DNA of 60,000 nucleotides. Origin: Hydractinia symbiolongicarpus. Its lineage: Eukaryota; Cnidaria; Hydrozoa; Anthoathecata; Hydractiniidae. The notes under the pieces were generated by a model that saw only the letters and a program-made list of their open reading frames with translations, did not search any database and was not told where the DNA came from. The stretch is taken from NCBI RefSeq assembly GCF_029227915.1, contig NC_079880.1:12863501-12923500 (forward strand), given 5' to 3'. The translations under genes were made by a program, and so were the position numbers. This document shows positions 21,044 to 33,700 of the stretch, piece after piece. Within the stretch, counting starts at the first letter, position 1; each line of letters opens with the position of its first letter.

Positions 21044-24000
21044 TTTCTTTACAACAATAAAAACGATATGGAACATTGAAATTCCCGAATTTTGAAATTT
21101 CTTTTTTAATTTTCTTTAATTATTTTGCAATTTTTTTCTAACAGGTAAAACTAGAAGGCGTAGAAGCTTAACGAACAAGATAAAAATAAATAAAAATTAT
21201 TACCATTAACATTAGAATTTTTTATTATTGATTTTTTATAGGATTAAAATTATAGCAATTTATTATTAATACATTTAAGTGCATTTTAGTCCTCTTTTTT
21301 TTACCTTTACCCATATTAAATTTTGTGTGCACTTGTTTTGAAATAATTTTTACGATTTGGTGAACGCAGATTCGTTTAACTAATACTAAATTGTGTTAAG
21401 TGCAAATGAATATCCCGTTAGTGGATTCTTTATTAACATTTTACTGAGAAACTTCATTTTGCGTTTAGTGTGGATGTGTCTTGACGTGCTGTTTTAAAAA
21501 ATTATAATTCCTGTTTTTTAAGGTTAATTCATGATAGTTTGGATGCCTGTAAAACTTCAGTCGCAAAAATTTACGTTGCAAAATGCTAAAATTCACGAAT
21601 CTTATCATTTGTGAAAGTTTCTGCACTTAGAGTGTTAATTTTATAAAGCCCCCATCAGAAATAAGGTATTTCGTTCCCTTTAAAGTCTTGTTAAGGTACA
21701 GGTTGTTATCGGATTTTCTTAAAGCGATATGATTTACTAAAAAATATGATTCAGCAGTACAATAAATTACTGCGTATCACCGACGTCTTTTTGCTCCTTT
21801 ATTTCGTGTTTCGAAATTTGAAATTTATAACATTTAAGAAAATGTGAAGTTTCGTGAGCAAATGTTTGATTTTTGTATTAAGTACTTCCTCGTCAATTAA
21901 ACAAATCCCTCTTCTGTTGCTGCAGCAGGAACCCTACCCGCATTATGAACGTCAAATCTATAGTATTTTGGAGCACAACGACGCTACTTCGACTCGTTGG
22001 AGCCTGAATAAATATGCTGCCATTTTCTTTTTAGAAGCAGCGAAATAGAGAGAGGAGAGGGGGAAAATTTAATGCTCATATGTAACAATTCTCGACTAAC
22101 CAGTCGGGGAAACACCACTGTCCGTCAATGTAGAGACTTTAAAATAGAAAATAAACCTTTGCGTATACTAAGATGCCGTTTTCTTACGGACATATTTAGC
22201 GACATTATTATTTTCTTAATGCGCATGTGCAGATCAGAGTAAAAAACCTCTCAAAACAAAATTTTAATTGTTATCTCGCCGGGCAGGATAAAAATAGAAG
22301 TCTTATATACTTGTTGTACAGTTACTTTTTCCCACAGTCCAGCAGTAGAAGAATTTCCTTGTTAGGAAAGGGAAGGAAATTTAATGCTAATTTACTATAA
22401 CACAATTTTCTACTAACTAACTGATTGTCTAACGCCTCTAGGATGAGACTGCTGGTTTTCGTTTGTAAAAATGTGTGGCAGCAGCACTCTCGTATAACTC
22501 TTTATCTTTTTTCTACGCTAATAAGGAAATTGTCAACAAGATTTTTCATAAATTTTTTCAGAGGAATCCTGGTTTTGTTTCTGACTTTTTAATACAGCGT
22601 AGTAGATTTAATATCTGCATTCAATTTTTTATCCTTTTCTTCTTATTTATTTGTCTAAAACATCGTCATGAAAAAGCCTCGCTATATGTCTAAGCTTCGT
22701 TGCTAGTAATATCTTTTTTTCTCTTGCATTGGTTTCACATGCTTTTTGAATTTTGGTATTTCTGTACCTTCGAGTGATCTAGTTCAGACTCTTGTATTAA
22801 AAAATGCTTTCTGGCCAGTAAACCAAATTCGTCGCTGCGATGGTCAATATTGGTTCCTTGGTTGCGTGTTATTTCATTCATGATTGCGCACCTGTCAGCA
22901 GGCTTAAATAAAAAGGCGATATTTGCACCCATTAGACAAAAATGTTGCTGACTTGCATTATGAGTGTGACGAAACCACCTATTTGTACGACAGTGAGTGT
23001 TGAATTTAAAACCACATTCACATTCGTTGGTGTGACATTTTACCGAAGTCATCGCAAAATTTTATGAATTAATTTTCGCTGTTAAAGTTTTTGACATATC
23101 GTAATTTTCTAACTTAGTGCGGCAAAAAACTAATTATTTTGATCATGGAGCACTAATAATTAGATGAGATTAACTACCGTCATATCATCACCCCCAAGCC
23201 CGCACTAAGAGGAGAATTTGACCTTATTGCACTGAATAAAAAATTCCATCTGTATCAACCTCGTCCCCAGGGCATCTTGTATGTTTTTTATAACATCGGA
23301 CGGCGATACGAACATGTTCGCCTGTTATAAAAAAGTGATTTTTTTTTATAAGGTTCTCATGTGTTTTAATCAATTGACCAATATATACATATGTCCGTAT
23401 GAGATATCAACAACAACAATGCTTCCAGCTCGTTTCAATTTCCACAAAGATAGGACTGACAAACTAGACCTGATCAAAATTGCCAACGCATTTGTTCCAT
23501 CGGACGACAACAGAAAGCGAGTATTCGGAAAATTTACAAAGGAGGACTGGTAGTTGTCATATACTTCGATGTTACTATTGCTCAATTTTGAAAATATATC
23601 TTATGGCGTTTCTATATTTTTATATATAATCTCCTGTATTTTGTGGAGGCTTTCAGCGCAATATTTCGGAATTTGAAGTATGTTTTAGCTAATCTAGGGG
23701 GCGAAAGTTAAAAAATTTTCTTAGCCCTTCGCCCAACCATGGTCAGTTACCCCCTCCACTTTTAAAATTGATCCGCCTGGCTTGAGATGACGATTATATG
23801 TCGCAGAAGAACGAACCAGTTATTTTGTGTAATGTTTCCTTGCATATAATTGAAGAAAAAGGTAGAAAGAAAAACGATAAAAAGTTGGAAATGTGTTGAT
23901 ATTATTTTTTTGATCAGAAAAAGTCAATACGCACGAAAATTTTGACCCTCGCATAGGTAAAAGGAAAACTAAATAATTCCAAAACTTACTTGCTTAATTA

Positions 24001-24725
24001 ATAATTAGAGGAAAAATGCATTTCGCGGTAAATTGATATTCGTAATTTTAAAAATAAAAACAATTATATCCCTACAACGCTTTATTTAAAGTGCTTCTAA
24101 ATACTGTATGTGTGTGTGTTGTACAATATTGTGTACAACAGCTTTAAAATCTGCTTTTCTTCTCCTATTCAGGAAAAATTTACCTGCAGGTAAATGTAGC
24201 TACATATTTTAGCTCATTACATAATTTTTTTTAAAAAATATGGACAAAACAATCACAACCTCTGGAAATCACACTAGATTTTTACCCGGCCCGAACGACA
24301 ACACCCTATTGGAACCGCCCCAAAACCAGTAAATTCTTGTTTTGAACTTTTATGTGACCCAAAACATATAAAAAATACTTCTCAAACAATTTCGGAACAA
24401 TCCGACAGGTATTTAAGATATACTGGCTTTTTAAAAAAATGTTGTACACATTTGCACAAATGGGGGCGTGGGGTTAACGAAAACCGATTATTGATTGAGC
24501 CTAGTATAACAAATCCGAACATTTCGGATCGCATCCGGGATTATTTGTCTTGCTTATTTCCCAAGTTACCGAACTTGATTTCTTTACAACGATCTGAACA
24601 AACAAGCAAAAGCGTCCTTGGCAATTTGACAAGCAAATGGGCACAAATCACTGGGAAATTGCTATTTCTTATCCTGGCGACAAACATATTCATGGTTAAT
24701 TCAAAGTAAAGAGAATTGAATGGTC
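21044..24725. other. Intergenic region between TPP1 and WDR35
   Basis: No convincing exon. GGGAAAATTTAATGCTCAT near 22060 and GGAAGGAAATTTAATGCTAA near 22370 head two similar local segments. A 105-codon Cys/His-rich minus-strand frame lies at 23052-22735 (unrecognised). The WDR35 promoter should be just before 24720; CTTATCCTGGCGAC at 24668-24681 is a weak match to the ciliary X-box. Confidence 0.5.
21056..21061 (+). terminator. Candidate polyadenylation signal of TPP1
   Basis: AATAAA starts 13 bases after the TPP1 stop codon. If used, the 3' UTR would be very short, with cleavage expected around 21075-21090. Several other AT-rich candidates follow, so this is only the nearest one. Confidence 0.4.
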
Positions 24726-27700
24726 ATGTTTGTTTATCTTAGCAAGAAAGTAAGCCAGCTCTATAATATTGCTTTTTTTATTTTGCAGGCAATCCCAATC
24801 CTGTTTTTAATTCTCTTGCTATCAAACAGATAGCTAGATACGTACATATTGTACACGACGGCCCTCACAAATACCGAGGGATATACCCTGTCTTTTATTC
24901 TTAAGAGGGGCTATAGCTTATATGAGGAGTCCTAGAGTATTTAATGCTCATTTATGAGATACACAGTTAGAATTTGTGCACTTTACCTTCAACATGGCTT
25001 TGTTTAACCCTATGGCTTTGATAATATCACTCACCCATATTAAATCACCATCAAGGGGAATCAAGTTCCAGTCTCCTCCACAAAATGCGAGAGCTATAGC
25101 CACTAAGCTACAGCACCACAAATAAGTAGCATATGTTGTGCATTTTTTCTTTTTCTCTTTTTCACTTTCAATTTATTTCACTGGCTTATATCTTTCAAAT
25201 CATAGATTTTTGACAGACTTAGTGAATTATTCAATTCAATGAAATACATCAAAGGATACTCTGAAAATTGTTTCAACATCTCTTGTAACTTCATTCTTAT
25301 GTACAATCTTCTAAGGTCGTAACTGTATAGCGTATTGTTCGATGCAATTTTAGCATAAATTCTAAGCTTTACAAAACAAATCTATTAAAAGCTGTGTTTC
25401 CCTCGTCATCTTTATACAAACACATAACTAAACTCTCCACATATATTATATGAATGGCCTACTATCAAAGTCCTCCAAATTGGAAGAAGATCTTGGAGAG
25501 CTTATTGATGATAACTTAACCTCCAGTAGCCATATAACAAAGGAAGCATTAAAGGCAAATCACATTAGGGGTTTGATAAGAAGAATGTTTGATCATTTAG
25601 ACTGTGATAATTTTAAACTTTTATATGAATCATTGGTGAAACTGCTTGTAGAATATGCCAATGTCTCCTGGAACTCATGGTTGAAAAAAGATTCAGCCGT
25701 TATTGTGAATGTCACTATGAAGATAAAGTAAGCAATGGCATTTTAATTCTCACATTGTCAGAAAAAACTTTCGATAGATTTCCATCTTGGTGAGACACTT
25801 TTAGATCTCAAATTTATTGAATTATCCTGGTCCGTTAAATCCACGAGCAAGCCTATTCATAGCCAACCTGACCATCCTAGCTAATTCACCAGCTTCTGAC
25901 TTAGTTAAAAAAACTGTGTAGACATAAAAAAATTTTTGCCTGGCCCCTTCGTCGTTGGTAACCAGGTCTTACACAAGAATTTCAGCCATGCTGTTCTTAA
26001 CTAATGCGGAGGTGAACGTCGATGGAGCACGGATAAAACAAGTCTGCAAAACTGCACTTACAGACAGAACAGACATTTTATCATGGATTTAAATGTAGAT
26101 AATTTCTTCATTTGAAAAAGCAATGGGAAAGCATAGCAAGTCAGAATTTAATTAATTTTTTTCTTTATGTTACTTTTATCAAACAATCTCAATGAATTTT
26201 GAATATTTATTTAAGCTATGTGGATAGAATCAATGCGCAGCAAACTTAACTTTGAGGCATGTATTGGATCTGTAACATCCTTTGCATGTGCGTTTTACAC
26301 TGAACGCGTAACTTGATTTACACGTGCGAATTATAGCACACCTACTCAAATAGTCCTGAAAAAGACTGTACAAGCATTCTCATACATCGTTATTAAATGC
26401 TGAACAGTGTACCTGGTGGCATCATTGATTACAGCTTTCATCTTCAAAAAACAACTGGATAGCATTTGGTCTGATAAACAGAGGGTTACATTGAATTTTG
26501 AAATGGCTACTGAACGTTTTTATTGTACAGTACAGTCCAGATGTAAGCGTACGTGTACGCTCAACTTGCAAAAATAATTGCTTTCATTAAAAAAAACAAT
26601 AGGATAGCGAGTTCCTTTCAAATTGCGCGAAAATAATTGCTTCGTGTTAAAAACAAAAGCATAGCAAGAAACATTGTTTATAAACAATACTCTGCGCGAG
26701 AATAAATTAAACGCAAAGGCCATTAAATTTTATTTTTTTTAACAACGAAACTAATTATAGTAACGCGATTTTAATCTCGATATATTTAAAAAACACAAGC
26801 TCTTTTAAAAAACAACAAATCAAATGATCTAAATATTTAAAAAAAAAATGCTACTTTAAAACTTTTAGTAATATTTCTTTATCGTCGAAACATATTTTTT
26901 AACATGCGAAACTTTTAAAAGTTCGTTTTATAAAAAGCAACGTTTAGTAACGCAAACGGAAAAACCCTAACTTTCGACGCGCATAAAAGGAGAAAACGCT
27001 CGTTGTGGGAACATTTTGTTCTGGTAAGAATAAAAAGAAAATACGTGTTTTTTCTAAAAAAAAAATCTTGAAAAAAGAGTTAGTACAATCTTAAAAAATA
27101 TTAATAAAAAAAGAGCTATAAAATTATTTGTAAGCAGGTAAAACCTTCGAGTAAACGAGAACTTGTAGATGGAATTATTAAGTTTGGGAATACTGTGTGC
27201 ATCGCAAAATGTAATAAATATATTGACCATGTATTTAAAGTTTTGCAAATCGTCGTACAGCGAGGAGGGAGAGCGTCTGGACATTAAAACATTTTTTTAA
27301 ATCTTTGTGTGTTTTATATTTTTCTGCATATATATTATTTATTTTTTTGAAAGTACTTTTCATAACCTGTTTATTATTCTTGTGTTTGTTTATGTGAATA
27401 CTAAATTGCATAACTCTAAACAATAGATTCGTGCACAACGAACAGAGCATAATAAGATCACATTAATAAATAACAAAATTCTCTTATGAGATTTAAAGGG
27501 GAAGTTTGGTCAAAAATTATATTTTCATAATCAATAGTCATAAAAGAAAAAAAAAGAATACGATAATTCTTTTTAAATGAAACCCTTATTTTTTTGAAAT
27601 AATCTGTGTTAACCACGCATAAAAACACCTCCGTGGACTGACCCCTTTACGTTTTACGAAGGCGTTTACGTTTTACGAAGGAGTTTGAATTATGACGTTT

Positions 27701-30700
27701 TATAGTTCAAAAAGCGAAGTTCGGTGTTGGGGATTAGGTGTAATCACACGAAGAAGCGTTTTGTTTATGCATTTTATTATTTCAATATGCCAAACTGTGC
27801 TGCCATCGGCTGTACAAATCGAAGTAGCAATAATAAAAAGACAGAAAAGGGTAAGGGAAGCGAGGAAAATAAGGAGGTAGATAACGAAAAGCTTACGACA
27901 AAAGACGAAGATAACAACGAAAGAAAAATCCGGGTAGTATTTTATCACATTCCTAGTGCGAAAAAAGATAAAGAGCTTCGGAATAAATGGCTACACAATA
28001 TAAAAAGAAGTGGTACCTTGCCGAAAGACTCTGGGTTTTATATTTGTTCTCATCATTTTGAACCAGAGTGCTTCGAAAGAGATTTACAAGTAAGTCTTTT
28101 CGTTACCTATGTTTCACCAAACAGCCAAACATTTGTCTTTCTCGTATTTAGAAAAATTCAACACAGTTTCATTTATTACAGCCATTTCCAAAACAAAACC
28201 ATGTCAAAAAAAATCATTATATTTTCTTCGCATGTTCGCATTTTCTTTCCCCCAGTGCTGAATGTTTTTTTAACATCGAAAAATCCTTCAAGAACATGTG
28301 CTTTCGTAAGACGGGGGTAATGGAAATCTATTATTTTTAAATTTCTAGGCTGAACTAATGTGTTCTCCACCGCGGAAGAATTAAAAGATGGTGCTGTTCC
28401 GACCTTGTTTAATTTTACAAAACAGCCTGGAAACGTAAAAGAACAGAAAAAAGAATCGAAGACCGTCAGAAACGACAGGTAAAATAAGTGTCTATATGTT
28501 TTTGCAATACAGAGGGTTTGTTTTAAAATGAAATTTTGTTTGGTTATCTTCTAGCTAATTGATTCTATGCTGGAAACAGAAGCAAGTGATACTACACAAC
28601 CTGAAAATAAACAAGAAATGGGAACCCAGACTGAAACAAATGGCGTTGATAAAGCTGTCAATGCTGTCAAGTGCACTAAGACACGCGGCGTTCAATGTCA
28701 ATCATCACTGTATGTGAGTCATGAAAAGGTTGGAATCCAAGTTGCTCCAATAAAAGTGAAGATTCCAAAACCAAAAAAAAAGAAGGACAAATGTTGTAAT
28801 ATCGATATTTCTTTCTCGCCCGATGTAGAAGTATCGATGTCTGTAATAGAAGAATTTTCAGAATACGAGGAAGAAGCAATTAGTAATAATGAGAAAAGTC
28901 AAGACGAATCGTTCAATTTGGAAAATCTGCCAGATAGTGAGAATGATAACGACTCCGATGCGGACATCCCCGACCTAAACGGCACGTGTTTTATCGTTTT
29001 TTGGTCTTGTCTTCTACCTCTGCTACGATTTTGTTTCACCTGTTTTAAGCCAGCTGAAGTGAATAAAATTGCAGTTAAAGGGACTCAACTAATCGTACAT
29101 TTGTTGTGCAGTGACCATCATGCTCACCAATGGTCATCGCAACCACTGGTGAGTAAGCGACCGTGGGGAAATTTATTGCTTTCCTCAGCCATTTTAATTT
29201 CCGGTAACACATACCAACGCGTTAAAGAAATGATGCAAATCGCAAAAATACATTTTTTGTCCAAAACCACCTTTTACGAAATACAAAAAAAGTACATATT
29301 CCAAGCGATTCACAAAATATATTCCACTCATCGAGAATTGCGATTTCAGTCTTACCTAGAAAGCAATGAGGCACTAGACTTAGCAGTCGATGGGAGGTGT
29401 GATTCACCAGGTTACAGTGCAAAGTACGGAACTTACACGTTACTTAATTCAAAATCAAATGAAATAGTTGACTTTCATGTAGTTCATGTCGGCCAAGTTG
29501 GGAATTCGTCGCGTATGGAAAAACAAGGATTGATTGTTGTTGAAAATCAACTGTCAATTGAAGGCATTGCAACTGACAGGCACGTTCAAATCCGGAAGTA
29601 CATGCGAGAAGAACGGAAGGATATTAAGCACCATTTTGACGTATGGCATATGGGGAAAAACATTAAAAGAAAGTTGGTCAAATGTGCCAAAAAAACAACT
29701 GCTAAAGATTTACTTCCTTGGGTAAAAGCTGTCATAAATCATTTCTGGTGGTGTTGCGCCTCTGGTAATGGTAACGTGGTAGAGTTACGAGAGAAATGGC
29801 TGAGTATGTTGTGTCATGTAAAGAACAAACACAAATGGGAAAGCAACAAAATATATCACAAATGTGAACACTCTAAACTCTCTAAGTTAGAACAGCGATC
29901 AAAAAAATGGTTGATGGAAGGAACGCCTGCTTACAAAGCCCTTGAATCTGTAGTTCGGGCTAAGTCTTTGTTGCGTGATTTGAAGTACTTCGTCGAGTTC
30001 AAACACACAGGAAATTTGGAAGTTTACCACTCACTCTACAACAAATATTGCCCAAAGAGGTTACACTTTAGCTTTGCAGGAATGATTGCTAGGTCACAAC
30101 TCGCCGTTCTTGACTTTAATGCTGGAGCTGGCTCCTCCCACGCACAAACATCGTCTGGAGAGCATCGCTATAAGCAACAATACTCGAGGATTACAGACTC
30201 CTGGGTTGTCAAAAAAGTTTACACAGAAAAGCAAAGGTCGTACGTAGAGGATATTGTAAGTGAAGTTAAGTATTTGGTTACAACTAAAGAAGGGTACGCA
30301 GCTCCCAAAGTCGCCGATGTTCCAAATTATATAGCGCCAAGAGAGAAACCAGATAAAAAAGAAGCCATTGAAAATATGAAAACAAGGTTTACATTGTAAT
30401 AATTTTTTTTTTATTAGTATTCAATCCCCTCTTTAGCTCTAAGGTTAAAGTTGGTTCTTTTATTCAGAATCGAAATCCGTGTTTTCATACAGTCGTTTGT
30501 CGTTGGATTTGCTCTCCGTGAATGGGATATAAATACCATTTTCAGATGGATATTTATTACGAATTGCCCATAAAGCACACGACGGTATAATTTTTTGCAC
30601 ACCTTTTCCCAATCTGTTATGTATCCACCACGTGTACTGTTTATAACCAGCAAAACGTAGTAAACTAAAAAGAAATTGTGATATAACACAAGTTTGTTCC

Positions 30701-33700
30701 CAAGTCTTTCTTGCCCTTAACCCTTAAAATAAGATGCAATAAAAAAACGTACCAATTATCCGTGTGCATTGCATCGCCCCTTAAATTATTTAGAGCAGAC
30801 AGTGCAGTGGTTAGTACTGGTTTACATAGACAAACCATCCCAAAAGTTTCGGCTTCAGTTATACATTGTTTTCCTAAAAAGAAAATCCTAAAAAATGACC
30901 CCGTCTCAAGTTTTGATTTTTGAGCGCACGTTCTCATTCGATTTGTAAAGCTGAATAAAATAAAACAACCACCGTTGTGTTTTTTTGTGAGATTGTTTTG
31001 GCAGTAGCGAATGATAACGAATAAAATATATGCGAAGGGGAGTTAAATGTTTTTGAGAAAAAACTCATGTTAGGCAAAATATTTTGAAAGAAGTTTTGCG
31101 TCAGTTGTCGTGTTCGTAGGCTTATTTTTTTTAATAACGCGAAGACCAATATTTAAAGGGAATATGTAGAGTTTTGTTATGGTTTTAAACACGAAAAAGA
31201 AAATTATGCTTGGCTAAATTTTTTGTTTATTTTACCTTCAAAATGATTGTCAGGAATTTCATTTGTATCCCTGCAACACAAGCTTTCACTGTACGACTCC
31301 ATCGCTCTACAGTGACCACCGCATTGGCACCAGTTATTATTGCCGATCCTTGAAACTTCATCTTCTTCCTCATCACTCTCGGAACTACACGTTCCTAATT
31401 TATTCAGTTCTTCCAAAGAAAATTCTGGTTTAAAGGGTCTGAGAGTGGATAAATCAGGTATGTCATCGTTTTCATCTTCGTTAGAACTTGAATCGCTTCG
31501 AATTTGATCCATTGCTTACAAAACTAACACTGTATTTTCAAAGAAGTAATTTGTTACAGATTTGAAAAGAAATATTGCAGGAAGGAAGTAGATTCTTCTA
31601 GCAAATTGTGTAGCCTGTGTTGTGACTCTTTCACGCGATGCAATGTTTTGAACTATAAAACGTCATACTTGAGTTAGAACCCAACTTTTTTTTTTCTGAC
31701 GCGCTTTTTCAAAAACGGAGCATTTTCAAGAAGTGTGTGTCAACATTAGAGACATTTTCGAAACTCCAAGTTTAATGAAGTAAAGTTTTTTTGTTTTTAT
31801 AAGTATAAATACATGGAATTATAAAATAAAATAAATTTATTTTTTTTGACCGAACTTCCCCTTTAAAAAGGATGCGCTAGCCTTTTGTATTAAAAAGATA
31901 TGTAATAATTGTGTTTTATAGTATCACGCTACATTTTATTGTTAAAAACATTGTCTTTGTTTTTTCTAGCACGCAACAGTTCTATCGCTTAAAAGACTTA
32001 ACAATGCTTCCAACAAACAATGCATCTCGCTGTCTATTTAGTCTTCTCGCAAATCTTTTATTTTATAAAACTATCAAACAATAGCTCGCCGTGTCACATT
32101 GATAGATTTGATAACATTTTAAATACTTAAAACACTATAAGGAAGCAAGGAGGTTTTAAAGAGAAGGAGACACATCTTCGCAAAAACATTTCTATCGCCG
32201 TTTTTTGTTTTTAAACTTTTATCGTGCGATCTAAAAAAACATTTCTATCGCCGCTCTTCGTTTTAAATCTTTTAAAATGCGATCTAAAAAAACATTTCTA
32301 TCGCCGCTATTCGTTTTTAAACTTTTAAAATGCGATCTAAAAAAACATTTCTATCGCCGTTTTTCGTTTTTAAACTTCTAAAATGCGATCTAAGAAACAT
32401 TTCTATCGCCGCTATTCGTTTTTAAACTTTTAAAATGCGATCTAAAAAGGCTTTTCTATCAAAATTAAAGTTTCAATCTTTCTTAAAATATAATAATTTC
32501 TATCGCTTAAAAGCTTTATTTAACCCGCGCAACCAACAATGCATTCTCGCTAGTTTATTTAGTTACCACACAAAACTTTTGTTTAAAAAAAATATTAAAC
32601 AATGACTCTTCGTGTCATATTGATATAGTTGATAACATTTGCAATTATGCTATTGGGAATAGTTATGTTAACACTATTTAACAATAGTTACGCGCAGTTA
32701 TAATAAGCTATTTTTTCTTCGATGATCTTTTGTTTATTACGCGCAAGTTAATGACTTACAAGACTCGCAAAATAATTAATAAGAACAAAAGACAAACAAC
32801 TACCGCCTCCGAGAAAAAGGTGTGAAACTTGAGCGTACGCGTACGCTTACATCTGGACTGTACTGTATATTAGTCAATGAAGCCAGTGGAAAAATTCACT
32901 GAGCCAGGATAAAGTTGAAAAATATGAATTTTCATATGAATTTTGATGACGTCAGCAACTCATCCGCAAAAAAAATTAGAACCTTGTTTTTATGTTGAGC
33001 CTCTATTGCGTAGAGCTTAAAGCGCTGATCAAGAAAATGTATATAATCACGTGCTTTTGATGAATGGTTGATGAGAAGGGTTTAAAAATTTTCCTGACGT
33101 CAACAAAGTTCCAAATAAAGTATAGTATTTTTTTTAGAAATTTGTATACCTGCTACCTTCATTGTATAGATCTTGAAACGCTGATCAAGAAAATGTATAG
33201 GATCGTGTACTTTTGACAAACGGTTGCAGATAGGGTTTGAGGTTTTTTGATGACATCATCAACCTGTCCGTCACTCTGAAACGGATTCGGGGACCCAGGT
33301 TTGGGAAACTTACCCAAATTGGTTCCAGGTGGTCCCTAGTTACCTATGCGGTGAAAAATCATTGACGTCACCACCTTGTTTCCAAGTTATTTGACCTAAA
33401 GTTTTATGTGCACTATAATGGCTTTATTAATTTAATATAGGATATTGACGTTAAAGTAGTGCTATTGACGTTACAGTAGTGCTATTGATGTCACGCCGTA
33501 ACGTCTTAAAATTTAACATTTGAGACATGAATTTTTCGGCAACATCAAAGGAAAATGAAGACATCCACTTTGCCTGTCACAGACAGACACCCACACCTAG
33601 CGTATTATTATATAGATATCGTACACTACTAAAAATATTTATACCTTTTTAAAAAATATTAAAAAAAAAAATATTCCTTTTATGGTTCATCTGGATTTAT

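Larger units (their letters stand above)
27497..31862 (+). mobile_element. Kolobok-type DNA transposon carrying a THAP transposase and a P2RX7_C gene
   Basis: Ends are inverted repeats: left AGGGGAAGTTTGGTCAAAAA, right (reversed) AGGGGAAGTTCGGTCAAAAA. Each is directly flanked by TTAA (27493-27496 and 31863-31866), the target duplication known for Kolobok and piggyBac. A THAP-domain transposase with TTAA duplications is the known Kolobok combination. The element is 4366 bp. It holds a plus-strand transposase gene (27787-30399) and a minus-strand gene for a P2RX7_C protein (31512-30460), whose 3' ends face each other 61 bp apart. Both genes begin a little inside a shared inverted motif. The intact termini and intact cargo gene suggest a fairly young copy. 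Confidence 0.8.
26526..32867. mobile_element. Outer DNA transposon with 39-bp TIRs, host of the nested Kolobok
   Basis: Left terminus 26526-26564 and right terminus 32829-32867 are inverted repeats with one mismatch; both begin TACAGTACAGTCCAGATGTA. The TA at each end suggests a TA target site, as in Tc1/mariner-type elements, but no transposase of that kind is visible. Each terminus contains a 16-bp palindrome or near-palindrome (AGCGTACGCGTACGCT on the right). Without the inner insertion it would be about 2 kb, so it is probably non-autonomous. Its interior is AT-rich with CGCGAAAATAATTGCTT-like subterminal repeats on the left and a 53-bp array on the right. It lies in WDR35 intron 1. Confidence 0.8.

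Noticed and set aside
22735-23052. A 105-residue minus-strand frame with a Cys/His-rich start
   Set aside because: No family recognised, no splice context and only marginal length; kept only as a remark on the intergenic region.
23312-23332. MFACYKK followed by GT as the first WDR35 exon
   Set aside because: 24726-24749 gives MFVYLSKK with a much better donor (GTAAGC), the right phase and the family's N-terminal pattern.
27787-30399. P-element (THAP9-like) transposase
   Set aside because: The THAP domain alone would allow it, but TTAA duplications, AGGGG termini and the [15 protein letters not shown] core fit Kolobok instead.
30460-31512. A P2X7 receptor channel gene
   Set aside because: Only the cytoplasmic C-terminal domain is present, with its own start and no transmembrane segments.
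32187-32450. CRISPR-like array
   Set aside because: Units are contiguous 53-bp repeats without unique spacers, in a eukaryotic transposon.
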